A stretch of DNA of 64,000 bases from Sphingomonas sp. A2-49 (GTDB taxonomy: Bacteria; Pseudomonadota; Alphaproteobacteria; Sphingomonadales; Sphingomonadaceae): contig NZ_JAJLPA010000015.1 in assembly GCF_025548555.1 (NCBI RefSeq), positions 1 through 64,000 of the forward strand, in the 5' to 3' direction. The translations under genes were made by a program, and so were the position numbers. Positions 47,748 to 58,013 of this stretch are shown here, piece after piece (positions within the stretch are counted from its first letter, which is position 1; every line of letters starts with the position of its first letter). Below the pieces are notes generated by a model, which ran no database searches, was not told where the DNA came from, and saw only the letters and a list, made by a program, of their open reading frames with translations.

Positions 47748-48293
47748 CTAATCCTCGTCGGGGCCTAGGCTCGCGTCGAGATCGCGCGGGCGGACGTAGC
47801 GGGTCAGCGTCGCGCCGCCGGCCCCCGCTTCGTCCCAGCCCGCGATGTCCAGCGTCATTTCCGCCAGCGTCGCGGTCGGGTATTTCTGTTCGACGAGGCC
47901 GCGCAGGCCTTCGCCGCCGCCCGCCGCCGGCACCAGCATCAGCACCAGATCCTCCAGCCCCGGATTGTGCCCGACCATCAGCACCCGCGCGGCATCGCCG
48001 GGCAGGTCGTGGACGACATCGAGCAGCGTCGCGGCCGAAGCGAGATAGATGCGCCGTTCCCAGACCGGCGTCAGGGCGCGGCCGTAGCCCGCGCCGACCG
48101 CGTCCAGCGTCTCGCCGACGCGGATCGCGGGGGATGCGACGACATGGTCGAATTCCAGCCCCAGATCGCGCAGATGCCGCCCGACGGTCTGCGCCGCGCG
48201 CTTGCCCTTGCCGTTGAGCGGCCGGTCGAAATCGCGGGTCACGGGGTCGTCCCAGCCGGACTTTGCATGGCGCAGCAGCGTCAGCGTCTTCAA
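47748..48293 (-). CDS. SixA-like histidine phosphatase
   Basis: Histidine phosphatase superfamily (branch 1) protein of 181 residues. Catalytic RHAKSGWDDP places the phospho-accepting histidine at the N-terminus (H9); SPAIRVGETL and MVGHNPGLEDL complete the pocket. SixA dephosphorylates a phosphohistidine of HPt domains in E. coli; the target here is unknown. The only good start is TTG with GGAG about 7 bp upstream; that TTG overlaps the TGA of the upstream helicase (TTGA), implying coupling. Confidence 0.85.
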   Translation of the reverse strand: MKTLTLLRHAKSGWDDPVTRDFDRPLNGKGKRAAQTVGRHLRDLGLEFDHVVASPAIRVGETLDAVGAGYGRALTPVWERRIYLASAATLLDVVHDLPGDAARVLMVGHNPGLEDLVLMLVPAAGGGEGLRGLVEQKYPTATLAEMTLDIAGWDEAGAGGATLTRYVRPRDLDASLGPDED

Positions 48294-51022
48294 CCGGCGT
48301 CTCCGTGATCGATCGCGAGGCGCGCGTCTTGCCCGATGTCGCCGTCCATGGAAAGCGGCGATGGCGCCAGCCGCGCCCGCACCCGCGCCACCGCCTCGTC
48401 CAGCGTCACCCGCGCGATGCCGACGCCGGGCGGAAAGGCGGTGAGGAGGCGCGACGGCATCGCCGCCGACAGCATGACGAAGGCGCCGCGATCGTCGGCG
48501 CGGCGGATCAGCCGGCCGAACGCCTGTGCCAGCCGCGCGCGGACGATGCGGTCGTCGTACGCGCCGCCGCCGCCCGCCAGCCGCCGCGCGGCGTGCAGCA
48601 CGCTGGGCTTGGGCCAGGGCACGCCCTCCATCACCACCAGCCGCAGCGACCGTCCCGGCACGTCGACGCCGTCGCGCAGCGCGTCGGTGCCGAGCAGCGA
48701 GGCGGCGGGATCGTCGCGGAAGATGTCGACCAGCGTGCCGGTATCGATCGGGTCGACGTGCTGCGCGTGCAGCGGCAACCCCTCGCGCGCCAGCCGGTCG
48801 GCGATGCGGCCGTGGACGCCGCGCAGCCGCCGGATCGCGGTGAACAGCCCCAGCGTCCCCCCGCCGGCCGCGACGATCAGCCGCGCATAGGCGTTGGCGA
48901 GCGCGGGCAGGTCGCCGCGCTTGACGTCGGTGACGATCAGCACGTCGGACTGGCCGGGATAGTCGAACGGACTCTTCGCCTCGAACCGGGACGGCGCCCG
49001 CGCCAGATGCGGCGCGCCGACCCGCGCCTCCGCGCTGTCCCAGTCGCCGCCGCCGGTCAGCGTCGCCGAGGTGACGAGCGCGCCGTGCGCGGGTTTCAGC
49101 ACCACCTCGGCAAAGGGGCGCGTCGGGTCGAGCCAGTGGCGGTGCAGGCCGATGTCGTATTCGCGCCCCTCGATCCGGTCGACCGCGAGCCAGTCGACGT
49201 GCGCCGGATCGACCGGCCCGCCGACGCGGGCGAGCAGCGACAGCCATGCCGCGACCGTCTCCGCCCGCCAGCCGATCGAGGCGATCGCCCCCTCGACACG
49301 GGCGCGGGCGGGCGCGTCCATCCAGTCCGGCGCCTCGGCCAGCACCGCCTCCAGCCGCCGGCCGAGCGTCACCAGCGGCCGCACCAGCGCATCGAGCGCG
49401 GCGGCGGCGGGCGCGGCGGCCTCGATCAGCTCAGGCGTCGGCTGGGCGAGTTCGGTTTCCAGTCCATAGCCGGCATCGCCCGGCTGTTCGGCGCGGGCGT
49501 AGGTGAGGCCGCGCACCGCGGCGAGCAGATGTTCGATCGGGCCGAACGGCGCGCCCTCGCCGATCCGCCCGAGCCAGCCGTCGCCGGCGAGGTGGCGCGC
49601 CGCCTCGACCGCGTCCTGGATCGCGACGCCGCCCTGCTCGTCGTAGCTCGCGACGTCGGACAGCCGCGCCTGCAACCCGCGCCGGCGCCCGCGACCGCCG
49701 CTTTCGGGCCCCAGGATCCAGCGCCGCAGCTCGATCGTCTCCTGTCCGGTCAACGCGGTGGCGAACATCGAATCGGCCGCCTCGAACAGGTGATGGCCCT
49801 CGTCGAAGACGTAGCGGGTCGGGCGCGTCGCGGTTTCGCGCCCGCGCGCGGCATTGACCATCACCAGCGCATGGTTGGCGATCACCACGTCCGCCTCCGC
49901 CGAGGCGCGGGCGGCGCGCTCGATGAAGCATTTCCGGTAATGCGGGCAGCCGGCATAGACGCATTCGCCGCGCCGGTCGGTCAGTGCAGTCGGGCCGTTG
50001 CGGCGGAACAGCGTCGGCAGCCAGCCCGGCAGGTCGCCGCCGACCATGTCGCCGTCGGCGCTGTACGCCGCCCAGCGCGCGACCAGTTGCGCCAGGATCG
50101 CGGCACGCCCGGCGAACCCGCCCTGCAACGCATCCTCGAGGTTGAGCAGGCACAGATAGTTCTCGCGGCCCTTGCGCGTGACCACCTTGTGCCGGCGCAC
50201 CGCGGGATCGGGAAACAGCCGCTCCGTCTCCTTGGCGAGCTGGCGTTGCAGCGCCTTGGTATAGGTGCTGATCCACACCGCGCCGCCCGCCCGCTCCGCC
50301 CACAGCGAGGCGGGGGCGAGATAGCCCAGCGTCTTGCCGATGCCCGTCCCCGCCTCGGCAAGGACCAGGTTGGGCGCATCGCGCATCGCCCGCGGCGCGA
50401 ACGCGTCGGTGGCGGCGACCGCGAAGGCGCGCTGGCCCAGCCGCTCCTCCGCGCCATGGCCGGTGAGGTCGGCGAGCCGCGCCTCGGCGTCGGCGGGCGG
50501 GATGACTGCGGTCAGCGGCGCGGGTCGCGGCGCCTGCTCCTCCCATTCCGGCAGGGTCGCGAACAGCCAGCGCTCGTTGACCTTTGGCCGGGCGAGCAGC
50601 GGCCCGATCGCGGGCGCCCACGGCCAGCGCAGCCGGCCGAGCGACTGCGCCGCGGTCCACGCCCCCTCGCGCTCCGGCCAGTCGCCCTCCGGCACCGCGA
50701 GCAGCGCCGCCGCCGCCTCGCGCAGGAAAGCGGCGACGTCCTCGTCCCGGTCCGGCGGCGACAGGTCGACCGCGCGCGCCAGCCCCTGCGGCGTCGGCAC
50801 CGCAAAGCGCGCCGGATGCAGGAAGGCGAACAGTTCGAGCAGGTCCAGCCCCGACACCTCGGGATAGCCGAGCCGCTGGCCGACGAGCGGCGCGTTGAGC
50901 AGGATCACCGGCGTGTCCGCGGCGATACGGATCGCCTCGCCCCGTCCGATCGGCCGCGTACCCTCCGCCGTGGCGATCCAGATGCCGCCGTGGCTGGCGT
51001 GGAGGGCGGGATAGGGGATCAC
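48290..51022 (-). CDS. DinG/XPD-like ATP-dependent DNA helicase
   Basis: Superfamily 2 Fe-S helicase of 910 residues. After ~215 residues of N-terminal domain with no clear match comes AEAGTGIGKTLGYLAP (P-loop ~222-231). Four cysteines for a [4Fe-4S] cluster are spread over NYLCLLN, GECVYAGCPHYRKC; then ADVVIANHALV, the Walker B YVFDEGHHLFEAADS, and FWEGVDVP-like GVDVPGRSLRLVVMEGVP with HAARR further on. It is probably a DNA-repair or R/D-loop helicase. Overlaps the SixA gene at its 3' end (TTGA). Confidence 0.92.
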   Translation of the reverse strand: MIPYPALHASHGGIWIATAEGTRPIGRGEAIRIAADTPVILLNAPLVGQRLGYPEVSGLDLLELFAFLHPARFAVPTPQGLARAVDLSPPDRDEDVAAFLREAAAALLAVPEGDWPEREGAWTAAQSLGRLRWPWAPAIGPLLARPKVNERWLFATLPEWEEQAPRPAPLTAVIPPADAEARLADLTGHGAEERLGQRAFAVAATDAFAPRAMRDAPNLVLAEAGTGIGKTLGYLAPASLWAERAGGAVWISTYTKALQRQLAKETERLFPDPAVRRHKVVTRKGRENYLCLLNLEDALQGGFAGRAAILAQLVARWAAYSADGDMVGGDLPGWLPTLFRRNGPTALTDRRGECVYAGCPHYRKCFIERAARASAEADVVIANHALVMVNAARGRETATRPTRYVFDEGHHLFEAADSMFATALTGQETIELRRWILGPESGGRGRRRGLQARLSDVASYDEQGGVAIQDAVEAARHLAGDGWLGRIGEGAPFGPIEHLLAAVRGLTYARAEQPGDAGYGLETELAQPTPELIEAAAPAAAALDALVRPLVTLGRRLEAVLAEAPDWMDAPARARVEGAIASIGWRAETVAAWLSLLARVGGPVDPAHVDWLAVDRIEGREYDIGLHRHWLDPTRPFAEVVLKPAHGALVTSATLTGGGDWDSAEARVGAPHLARAPSRFEAKSPFDYPGQSDVLIVTDVKRGDLPALANAYARLIVAAGGGTLGLFTAIRRLRGVHGRIADRLAREGLPLHAQHVDPIDTGTLVDIFRDDPAASLLGTDALRDGVDVPGRSLRLVVMEGVPWPKPSVLHAARRLAGGGGAYDDRIVRARLAQAFGRLIRRADDRGAFVMLSAAMPSRLLTAFPPGVGIARVTLDEAVARVRARLAPSPLSMDGDIGQDARLAIDHGDAG

Positions 51023-51067
51023 GCCGCACGCCTTAGCGTGGAACGAACCGAAAACGCCAGTGCCGGT

Positions 51068-51640
51068 TCAGAGGATTCCGGCGCCGTCGATGGCAAGCTC
51101 GGGCAGGGTGACGCTCGTCAACCGACCGGCGAGCGGCAGCGTATGGGATCGCGCGAACTCGCCGTCGGCCGCGTTCCAGAACTGGTGCACGACGCCCTCG
51201 GTCACATCGACCACCCAATATTCCGCGATGCCACCCGCGGCGTACAACCTCTGCTTGTCTCCGAGGTCGTAGCGGATGCTGCTGTCGGCGACCTCGACGA
51301 CGAGCGCGACCGACGACGCCGGCATATAGCCCTCGCCCCTCGGTGCGTCCGTCACCACGATGTCGGGCTCCGGCGCATTGTGCGGTGGCAGCGCCAGCGT
51401 CACTTCGCTTTGCGCCGTGAAGCGCGAACCCATCGCCTCCAGCGCCATGCGCAGGCGATGGGTCAGTTCGTTCTTGGCGAAGGAGTGGGGGCGCTGTTGC
51501 GGGCTCATGTCCGTCACCGTCCCCTCGATCAGTTCGGCATGATGATAGCCCGCAAGCGCGCCCGCGGCGTGGAGCAGGGCAAAGTCGTCCACGGTCAGCT
51601 TGACCGGCCGGGGACCGTCGAAGGCGGACCGTTGGTTCAT
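51068..51640 (-). CDS. Uma2 family endonuclease-fold protein
   Basis: PD-(D/E)XK-fold protein of 190 residues of the Uma2/DUF820 family. Seen: KLTVDDFALLHAAGALAGYH, HAELIEGTVTDMSPQQRPHS, then the nuclease core PEPDIVVTDAP and VALVVEVADSSIRYDLGDK (D...E-x-E/K arrangement with the catalytic Asp and VEV) and YAAGGIAEYWVVDV. Function of Uma2 proteins is not settled, often found in many copies in cyanobacteria; here single. Divergent from lysS with a 55 bp gap. Confidence 0.9.
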   Translation of the reverse strand: MNQRSAFDGPRPVKLTVDDFALLHAAGALAGYHHAELIEGTVTDMSPQQRPHSFAKNELTHRLRMALEAMGSRFTAQSEVTLALPPHNAPEPDIVVTDAPRGEGYMPASSVALVVEVADSSIRYDLGDKQRLYAAGGIAEYWVVDVTEGVVHQFWNAADGEFARSHTLPLAGRLTSVTLPELAIDGAGIL

Positions 51641-51695
51641 AGGACGTGTATAGCATTTGCGCTTCGCCGCGCGAAGCGGCAGATGCGCGCACATC

Positions 51696-53285
51696 ATGAC
51701 CGATACCGACCTGCGCTCCGCCGCCCTCGATTCCAAGGCCTGGCCCTATGAGGAGGCGCGCAAGCTGCTCAAGCGCTATCCCGACGGCAAGCCGGCGGTG
51801 GACGGGGCGCCCGCGCCGATCCTGTTCGAGACCGGCTATGGCCCGTCGGGCCTGCCGCACATCGGCACGTTCAACGAGGTGCTGCGCACGACGATGGTGC
51901 GCAACGCCTTCCACGCGCTGTCCGACCAGCCGACCCGGCTGATCGCGTTCAGCGACGACATGGACGGTCTGCGCAAGGTGCCCGACAACGTCCCCAACGG
52001 CGCCATGCTGCGCGAGCATCTCGGCAAGCCGCTGACGCGGATTCCCGATCCGTTCGGCAAGTTCGACAGCTTCGCCGCGCACAACAACGCGATGCTGCGG
52101 CAATTCCTGGACCGGTTCGGCTTCGACTACGACTTCGCCTCCTCCACCGATTATTACGAGGGCGGCCGGTTCGACGATGCGATCAGGAACGTGCTGCGCC
52201 ACCATCAGGACATCCTCGACGTCATGCTGCCGACGCTGCGGGCCGAGCGGCGCGAAACCTATTCGCCGGTGCTGCCGGTCAGCCCCACCAGCGGCGTCGT
52301 GCTGCAGGTTCCGGTCGAGGTGGTCGACCCGCAAGCCGGCACGATCGCCTTCGTCGACGAGAGCGGCGAGCGCATCGTCCAGTCCGCGCTCGGCGGCCGC
52401 GCCAAGCTGCAATGGAAGGTCGACTGGGCGATGCGCTGGGTCGCGCTCGGCGTCGATTACGAGATGGCAGGCAAGGACCTGATCGATTCGGTCACGCAGA
52501 GTTCGCGGATCGCGCGCGTCCTCGGCGGGCGCCCGCCGGAAGGGTTCAATTACGAGATGTTCCTCGACGAGAAGGGCGAGAAGATCTCCAAGTCCAAGGG
52601 CAACGGCCTCAGCCTCGACCAATGGCTGACCTATGGGCCGGAGGAAAGCCTCGCCTTCTTCGCCTATCGCGAGCCCAGGAAGGCGAAGTCGCTGCACTTC
52701 GGCGTCATCCCGCGCGCAGTCGACGATTACTGGCAGTTCCGCGGCAACTACCCCGCGCAGGACGTCAAGCAACAGCTCGGCAATCCGGTGCACCATATCC
52801 ACGACGGTGCGGTGCCGGCCGCGACGCTGCCGGTGACGTTCGGGCTGCTGCTCAACCTCGTCGGGGTTATGGGCGAGGCGACCAAGGCGCAGGTCTGGGG
52901 TTACCTGCGCAATTACGTGCCGGATGCGACGCCGGAGCGCGATCCCGAGCTCGACCGGCTGATCGGCTATGCGCTCGCCTATGCCCGCGATTTCGTCGCG
53001 CCGACGCTGAACCGCCGCGCGCCGCAGGGTGTCGAGGTCGCGGCGCTGCGCCGGCTCGACGCCGACCTCGCCGCATTGCCCGAGGGGGCGGGCGCGGAGG
53101 ATATCCAGAACGTCGTCTACGAGATCGGCAAGACCGCCGGCTTCGACAGCCTGCGCGACTGGTTCAAGGCGCTGTACGAAACGCTGCTGGGGTCCGAACA
53201 GGGGCCGCGCATGGGCAGCTTCATCGCGCTGTATGGCATCGCCAACAGCCGTCGCCTGATCGCCGAGGCGCTCGCGAAGATCTAG
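51696..53285 (+). CDS. lysS: Lysyl-tRNA synthetase, class I
   Basis: Class I (archaeal-type) LysRS of 529 residues; charges tRNA-Lys. Rossmann HIGH motif as [18 protein letters not shown], and the KMSKS loop as [26 protein letters not shown] and [14 protein letters not shown] are further class I blocks. The C-terminal half is the helical anticodon-binding domain. Class I LysRS is the normal form in many alphaproteobacteria and the archaea, whereas most bacteria use class II. The start is the ATG giving [20 protein letters not shown]. Confidence 0.95.
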   Translation: MTDTDLRSAALDSKAWPYEEARKLLKRYPDGKPAVDGAPAPILFETGYGPSGLPHIGTFNEVLRTTMVRNAFHALSDQPTRLIAFSDDMDGLRKVPDNVPNGAMLREHLGKPLTRIPDPFGKFDSFAAHNNAMLRQFLDRFGFDYDFASSTDYYEGGRFDDAIRNVLRHHQDILDVMLPTLRAERRETYSPVLPVSPTSGVVLQVPVEVVDPQAGTIAFVDESGERIVQSALGGRAKLQWKVDWAMRWVALGVDYEMAGKDLIDSVTQSSRIARVLGGRPPEGFNYEMFLDEKGEKISKSKGNGLSLDQWLTYGPEESLAFFAYREPRKAKSLHFGVIPRAVDDYWQFRGNYPAQDVKQQLGNPVHHIHDGAVPAATLPVTFGLLLNLVGVMGEATKAQVWGYLRNYVPDATPERDPELDRLIGYALAYARDFVAPTLNRRAPQGVEVAALRRLDADLAALPEGAGAEDIQNVVYEIGKTAGFDSLRDWFKALYETLLGSEQGPRMGSFIALYGIANSRRLIAEALAKI

Positions 53286-53314
53286 CGCCGGGGCGCCCGG
53301 TCGCGCGCGAGCGT

Positions 53315-53354
53315 GCCCGGGGGTGACGGGATTGCGTTCCCGACACCCCCGGGC
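53315..53354. terminator. Shared hairpin between lysS and pheT 3' ends
   Basis: 17 bp arms 53315-53331 and 53338-53354, one mismatch, loop ttgcgt, lying exactly between the two convergent stops (30 bp after lysS, 5 bp after pheT). No U-run on either side. Probably a bidirectional transcription end or blocker. Confidence 0.65.
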
Positions 53355-53359
53355 CGTCA

Positions 53360-55732
53360 CTATCCGCGCAAGGTCGCGCCCTGTTTCGCTGCCGCGGCGA
53401 CGACGCGGTCGGCGATGGCCTTCAGCGCGTCGTCGGTGAAGCTCTTCTCGCTCGGCTGGAGCGTCACCTCGACCGCGACCGACTTGCGGCCGTCCTCGAC
53501 GCCGGCCCCGGTGAACACGTCGAACACGCGTGCGCCGGTGATCGCCGCCTTGTCGGCACTGCGCACGGCGCGCACCAGCGCATCGGCGCTGACGTCGGCG
53601 GGGACGAGGAAGGCGAAGTCGCGGCGGACCGACTGGAGTGCGGGCGGCGCGAAGGCGGGGCGCATGAAGCCGCCGCCCTTCGCCTCGCGCCGCATCGGCA
53701 GCGCATCCAGGTACAATTCGACCGCAGCGACCGCACCGTCGAGATCGAACGCCTTCAGCAGTGACGGATGCAACATGCCGAACCGCGCGAGCACGACCTT
53801 GGGCCCCAGCCGCAGCGTCCCGCTCTGGCCCGGATGCCAGGCATCGCCCGCATCGCCCATCACCTGAAGGTTGTCGACGGGCGCGCCGGCCGCGGCGAGC
53901 AGCGCCAATGCCTCCGCCTTGGCGTCGAACGCATCGAACGTCGCGCCCTTGCCCTCGCGCCAGCCGCGCTCGCGCCGGGTGCCGGCGAGCACCAGCCCCA
54001 GCGTCGCATGCTCGGCATCGGCGAGGTAGCGGCGGCCGATCTCGAACAGCCGCACCGCCGCGACGCCGCGCTTCAGGTTGCGCGCCGTCGCGGACAGCAG
54101 GCCCGGCAGCAACGACGGCCGCATCACCTTCAGGTCCTCGCTGATCGGATTGGCGAGGCTCCACGCCCCGCCGCCGAACGGCGCCGCCTGTGCCTCGGAC
54201 AGGAAGCTCCACGTCACCGCCTCGTCGAGGCCGCGCGCGGCGGCGGCGCGGCGGACGCGGCGCTCGAGCTTCTGTTCGGGGGTCGCGGTCGGCCGGGCGA
54301 CGCCGGGGGCGCGCGGCAGCGGCACCGGCGCGACCTTGTCGATCCCCTCGATCCGGATCACCTCCTCGACCAGGTCGGCGGCGCCGTCGACGTCGCGGCG
54401 CCAGCTCGGCACGGTGACGGTCCAGCCGTCATCGACGGCGAAGCCGAGCGATTCGAGGATCGCGCGCTGGCGATCGGCGGGAACGGACAGGCCGCCCAGC
54501 GTCTCCGCCCTCGCCGGATCGTAGGCGACGGTCCGCGGCGTCAGCGGCGGTTCCCCTGCGCGCGTGACCGGCGACGCGGTGCCGCCGCACAGGTCGAGCA
54601 CCAGCCGTGTCGCGATCGCCAGCCCGTCGTCGAGGAACGCGGGATCGACGCCGCGTTCGAACCGCTGGCGCGCGTCGCTGGTCAGCATCAGCGCCTGCCC
54701 GGTGCGGGCGATGTGGTCGGGATCGAAGAAGGCGCATTTGATCAGCACGTCGGTGGTCGCCGCCGACACGCCCGAATGCTCGCCGCCCATGATGCCGCCG
54801 ATGTCGTGTACCTGGCGCGCATCGGCGATGACGGTCATCGTCGGATCGAGCGTATAGGTCTTGCCGTTGAGCGCCAGCACCTGCTCGCCGGCCACCGCCT
54901 TGCGCGCGACCAGCGGTCCCTCGACATGCGCGCGATCGTAGACGTGCAGCGGCCGGCCGAGGTCGATCGAGACGTAGTTGGTGATGTCGACCAGCGCGCT
55001 GATCGGCTTCTGCCCGATCGCGGTCAGGCGGCGGCGCATCCATTCCGGCGCCTCGCCGTTGCGCACGCCGCCGACCGCCTGCGCGAAGAAGGCGGGGCAG
55101 CCGGCAGTATCGTCGGTGCGCGCGTCGGGCGCCGCGCCAGTGCCCGCGACGGGGGCGACCGCCAGCGGCTTGAGCGTGCCGAGACCGGCGGCGGCGAGAT
55201 CGCGCGCGATTCCGCGCACGCCCATGCAATCCTGGCGATTGGGGGTGATGCTGACGTCGATCACCGCATCGTCGAGTCCGGCATAGTCGGGATAGGCGGT
55301 GCCCACCGGCGCGTCCGCGGGCAGTTCGATGATCCCGTCATGGTCCTCGCCAAGCTCCAGTTCGCGGGTCGAACACATCATGCCGTTCGATTCGACGCCG
55401 CGGATCGCCGCGACCTTCAGCGTCACGTCGAGCCCGGGGACATAGGCACCCGGCGGACCGAACACGCCGACCATGCCGGCGCGCGCGTTGGGCGCGCCGC
55501 AGACCACCTGCAACGGCCCGTCGCCGGCATCGACCGACAGGACCTGCAGCTTGTCCGCCTGCGGGTGGCGCTCGGCGGTCAGCACGCGCGCGACGCGGAA
55601 CGCGCGCAGCGCGTCGCCGGGATTGTGGACGCCCTCCACCTCCAGCCCGATACGGGTCAGCGCATCGACGATGGCGTCGGGCGCGGCAGCGGTGGCGAGA
55701 TGCTCGGCGAGCCAGGACAGGGTGAACTTCAT
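53360..55732 (-). CDS. pheT: Phenylalanyl-tRNA synthetase beta subunit
   Basis: Beta chain of the (alpha-beta)2 PheRS, 790 residues, normal length. N-terminal B1/EMAP-like tRNA-binding domain [51 protein letters not shown]3/B4 ([30 protein letters not shown]), B5 ([20 protein letters not shown]) and a C-terminal FDX-ACB domain. The start overlaps the pheS stop by 4 bp (ATGA). Confidence 0.97.
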   Translation of the reverse strand: MKFTLSWLAEHLATAAAPDAIVDALTRIGLEVEGVHNPGDALRAFRVARVLTAERHPQADKLQVLSVDAGDGPLQVVCGAPNARAGMVGVFGPPGAYVPGLDVTLKVAAIRGVESNGMMCSTRELELGEDHDGIIELPADAPVGTAYPDYAGLDDAVIDVSITPNRQDCMGVRGIARDLAAAGLGTLKPLAVAPVAGTGAAPDARTDDTAGCPAFFAQAVGGVRNGEAPEWMRRRLTAIGQKPISALVDITNYVSIDLGRPLHVYDRAHVEGPLVARKAVAGEQVLALNGKTYTLDPTMTVIADARQVHDIGGIMGGEHSGVSAATTDVLIKCAFFDPDHIARTGQALMLTSDARQRFERGVDPAFLDDGLAIATRLVLDLCGGTASPVTRAGEPPLTPRTVAYDPARAETLGGLSVPADRQRAILESLGFAVDDGWTVTVPSWRRDVDGAADLVEEVIRIEGIDKVAPVPLPRAPGVARPTATPEQKLERRVRRAAAARGLDEAVTWSFLSEAQAAPFGGGAWSLANPISEDLKVMRPSLLPGLLSATARNLKRGVAAVRLFEIGRRYLADAEHATLGLVLAGTRRERGWREGKGATFDAFDAKAEALALLAAAGAPVDNLQVMGDAGDAWHPGQSGTLRLGPKVVLARFGMLHPSLLKAFDLDGAVAAVELYLDALPMRREAKGGGFMRPAFAPPALQSVRRDFAFLVPADVSADALVRAVRSADKAAITGARVFDVFTGAGVEDGRKSVAVEVTLQPSEKSFTDDALKAIADRVVAAAAKQGATLRG

Positions 55733-56856
55733 GCGCCGACTCCTCCGGACAGCGTGGGGACATCGAGCGCCGAGAAGCCGTAATGCTTGAGCCAGCGGAT
55801 ATCGCCGTCGAAGAACGGCCGCAGGTCGTCCATGCCGTATTTCAGCATCGCCAGCCGGTCGATGCCGCAGCCGAAGGCAAAGCCCTGCCATTCCTCGGGA
55901 TCGAGCCCGCAGGCGGCGATGACCTTGGGATGGACCATGCCGGAGCCGAGCACCTCCATCCAGCCGCCGCCCCCCGCGCCGCCGGGGTGGCCACCGATGA
56001 CGCGCTTGCCCTTCTCGATCGTATAGCCGACGTCGACCTCCGCGGACGGCTCGGTGAACGGGAAATAGCTCGGGCGCAGGCGCAGGACGATGTCGTCGCG
56101 CTCGAAGAACGCCTTCAGGAACGTCTCCAGCGTCCATTTGAGGTGGCCGAGCGTGATGCCCTTGTCGATCACCAGCCCCTCGACCTGATGGAACATCGGC
56201 GTGTGGGTCGCGTCGCTGTCGGAGCGATAGGTGCGGCCGGGCGCGATGATGCGGATCGGCGGCGGCTGGTCCAGCATCGTGCGGATCTGGACGGGCGAGG
56301 TGTGCGTGCGCAGCAGCGAGAAGGTCGCGCGCTCGTCGAACGTGCCGCCCGCCTTCGCGTCCAGCCCCTGCTGGAGGTAGAAGGTGTCGTGCATCGCCCG
56401 CGCGGGGTGCGTTTCGGGAATGTTGAGCGCGGTGAAATTGTGCCAGTCGGTCTCGATCTCCGGCCCGGTGGCGACCGCGAAGCCGAGGTCGGCGAAGATC
56501 TCGGCGAGTTCGTCCATCACCTGGCTGACCGGGTGCACCGTCCCGGCGGTCGCCGCGCCCGCGGGCAGCGTCATGTCGAGCGTCTCGGTCGCGAGCCGCG
56601 CGTCGAGCGCGGTGCGCTCCAGCACGGTCCTGCGCGCGGCGATCGCGCCGGCGACCGCTTCGCGCAGGCCGTTGATCCGCGGGCCGGCGGTCTGGCGCTC
56701 GTCGGGGCTCATCCGCCCCAGCGTCTTGAGCAGCTGCGTGACGCTGCCCTGCTTGCCGAGCGCGTCGACGCGCACCGCCTCGAGCGCATCGAGCCCGGTC
56801 GCGGCATCGATCGCGGTCAGCATGTGGTCGCGCAGGGTATCGAGGTCTTCGGTCAC
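55729..56856 (-). CDS. pheS: Phenylalanyl-tRNA synthetase alpha subunit
   Basis: Catalytic alpha chain of PheRS, 375 residues, class II fold. Coiled-coil N-terminus, then [19 protein letters not shown], motif 2 [36 protein letters not shown] and motif 3 [20 protein letters not shown]. Directly followed by pheT. Upstream, its start overlaps the stop of a GIY-YIG gene by 4 bp, which is unusual; no attenuator leader is apparent. Confidence 0.97.
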   Translation of the reverse strand: MTEDLDTLRDHMLTAIDAATGLDALEAVRVDALGKQGSVTQLLKTLGRMSPDERQTAGPRINGLREAVAGAIAARRTVLERTALDARLATETLDMTLPAGAATAGTVHPVSQVMDELAEIFADLGFAVATGPEIETDWHNFTALNIPETHPARAMHDTFYLQQGLDAKAGGTFDERATFSLLRTHTSPVQIRTMLDQPPPIRIIAPGRTYRSDSDATHTPMFHQVEGLVIDKGITLGHLKWTLETFLKAFFERDDIVLRLRPSYFPFTEPSAEVDVGYTIEKGKRVIGGHPGGAGGGGWMEVLGSGMVHPKVIAACGLDPEEWQGFAFGCGIDRLAMLKYGMDDLRPFFDGDIRWLKHYGFSALDVPTLSGGVGA

Positions 56857-57170
56857 GTATCGCTCTCTTTCAGGGGCGGCAGGCCGAGGCCGGTCGCAAG
56901 ATCATCCCAGCCGGGATTATGGTCCTCGATCAGTCGCAGCTTCCAGTCGCGACGCCATTTCTTCAATTGCTTCTCACGCCGGATCGCGGCGTCCATCGTG
57001 TCCGCGACGTCGTACCAGACCAGACGGTGAACGCCGTAGCGGCAGGTGAACCCCGGGATCAATCCTTCGCGATGCTGGATCAACCGGCCGAGAAGGTTCG
57101 AGGTGACGCCGATGTAGAGCGTTCCGCAGCGTCCGCTGGCAAGGATGTAGACGCACGGTATCCACTCCAT
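56853..57170 (-). CDS. GIY-YIG nuclease-domain protein
   Basis: Small single-domain nuclease-like protein of 105 residues. GIY-YIG signature: [20 protein letters not shown], then [20 protein letters not shown], and the metal-binding glutamate E66 in [16 protein letters not shown]. Similar to the YhbQ/UPF0213-type proteins, whose in vivo role is unclear. I chose the ATG nearest an AGGGGGGGACAGGA site; an upstream ATG adds six residues. It runs into pheS (ATGA), suggesting an operon. Confidence 0.87.
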   Translation of the reverse strand: MEWIPCVYILASGRCGTLYIGVTSNLLGRLIQHREGLIPGFTCRYGVHRLVWYDVADTMDAAIRREKQLKKWRRDWKLRLIEDHNPGWDDLATGLGLPPLKESDT

Positions 57171-57234
57171 TCCTGTCCCCCCCCTCATGCCCTCGGGAGC
57201 GCCGTCCCGCACCGCTGCTGCCTAAACACCCTTC

Positions 57235-57331
57235 CGTCATTCCCGCGAAGGCGGGAATCCATACGCGCAGACCTCGGCGCGTCTAGCAACGACAGCGGCG
57301 TTTATGGATTCCCGCCTTCGCGGGAATGACG
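57235..57331. repeat. REP/BIME-like paired palindrome, copy 3
   Basis: 97 bp. Left cgtcattcccgcgaaggcgg and right (gattcccgccttcgcgggaatgacg) are perfect mutual hairpins; best-preserved copy. In the 465 bp gap 57171-57635, which holds no gene. Confidence 0.82.
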
Positions 57332-57446
57332 ATGGGGGTAGGAAGGTCGGCCTGCCCGTCACCTGAGCGCTTCGCGTAAGGCCACGACACGCACATTGCG
57401 AGTCCGGACCGGCAGGAAAGAGGCCTGCTCATTCCCCGACACCCTT

Positions 57447-57543
57447 CGTCACCCCCGCGAAGGCAGGGGTCCATATGTGCCGACCTCCGCGCTTCCAGCC
57501 GCGACGTCAGCGTCCATGGATCCCGGCGTTCGCCGGGATGACG
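57447..57543. repeat. REP/BIME-like paired palindrome, copy 4
   Basis: 97 bp, more diverged (left cgtcacccccgcgaaggcag, right ggatcccggcgttcgccggg then atgacg). Tandem to copy 3 with about 115 bp between them, in the same gene-free gap. Confidence 0.75.
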
Positions 57544-57576
57544 GACAGGGGGAGCCGTCCCCCGGCGCGCCAAACG

Positions 57577-57607
57577 AAAAAGGCGCCGGTGGTTGCCCAC
57601 CGACGCC
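57577..57607 (-). terminator. Rho-independent terminator of rpmI-rplT
   Basis: On the minus strand: an 11 bp stem (one G-U), loop GCAA, then five T residues, about 28 bp beyond the rplT stop. A textbook intrinsic terminator. Confidence 0.88.
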
Positions 57608-57635
57608 CCTCGTCTCGTCGCTGCGTGCAGGCGCC

Positions 57636-58001
57636 TCAGGCGGCCTGGGGCAGTGCCGCCTTCGCCTGCGCGATGATCGCGCTGAAGGCGGCGCCTTCGT
57701 GCATCGCGATGTCGGCCAGGACCTTCCGGTCGAGCTCGACACCGGCCAGCTTCAGGCCGTGCATGAACTGCGAATAGGTCAGGCCCTCGGCGCGGACGCC
57801 GGCGTTGATGCGCTGGATCCACAGGCCGCGGAAGGTCCGCTTCTTGACCTTGCGATCGCGGTACGCATACTGGCCGGCCTTTTCGACGGCCTGACGCGCA
57901 ATGCGGATCGTGTTCTTGCGGCGGCCGTAATAGCCCTTGGCCTGGACCAGGATCCGCTTGTGCTTGGCGCGGGTGGTTACACCCCTCTTGACGCGTGCCA
58001 T
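57636..58001 (-). CDS. rplT: 50S ribosomal protein L20
   Basis: Assembly-initiating large-subunit protein of 121 residues: [60 protein letters not shown] and [20 protein letters not shown]. It follows rpmI by 12 bp, the conserved rpmI-rplT pair; infC is not nearby. In other bacteria L20 autoregulates this operon by binding the mRNA. Confidence 0.98.
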   Translation of the reverse strand: MARVKRGVTTRAKHKRILVQAKGYYGRRKNTIRIARQAVEKAGQYAYRDRKVKKRTFRGLWIQRINAGVRAEGLTYSQFMHGLKLAGVELDRKVLADIAMHEGAAFSAIIAQAKAALPQAA

Positions 58002-58013
58002 GTCCCGTTATCC

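Noticed and set aside
48263-51751. Very long open frame (over 1100 codons) antisense to the DinG-like helicase and Uma2 genes
   Set aside because: Low-complexity Arg/Ala composition without any domain; a consequence of GC-rich codon usage opposite real genes.
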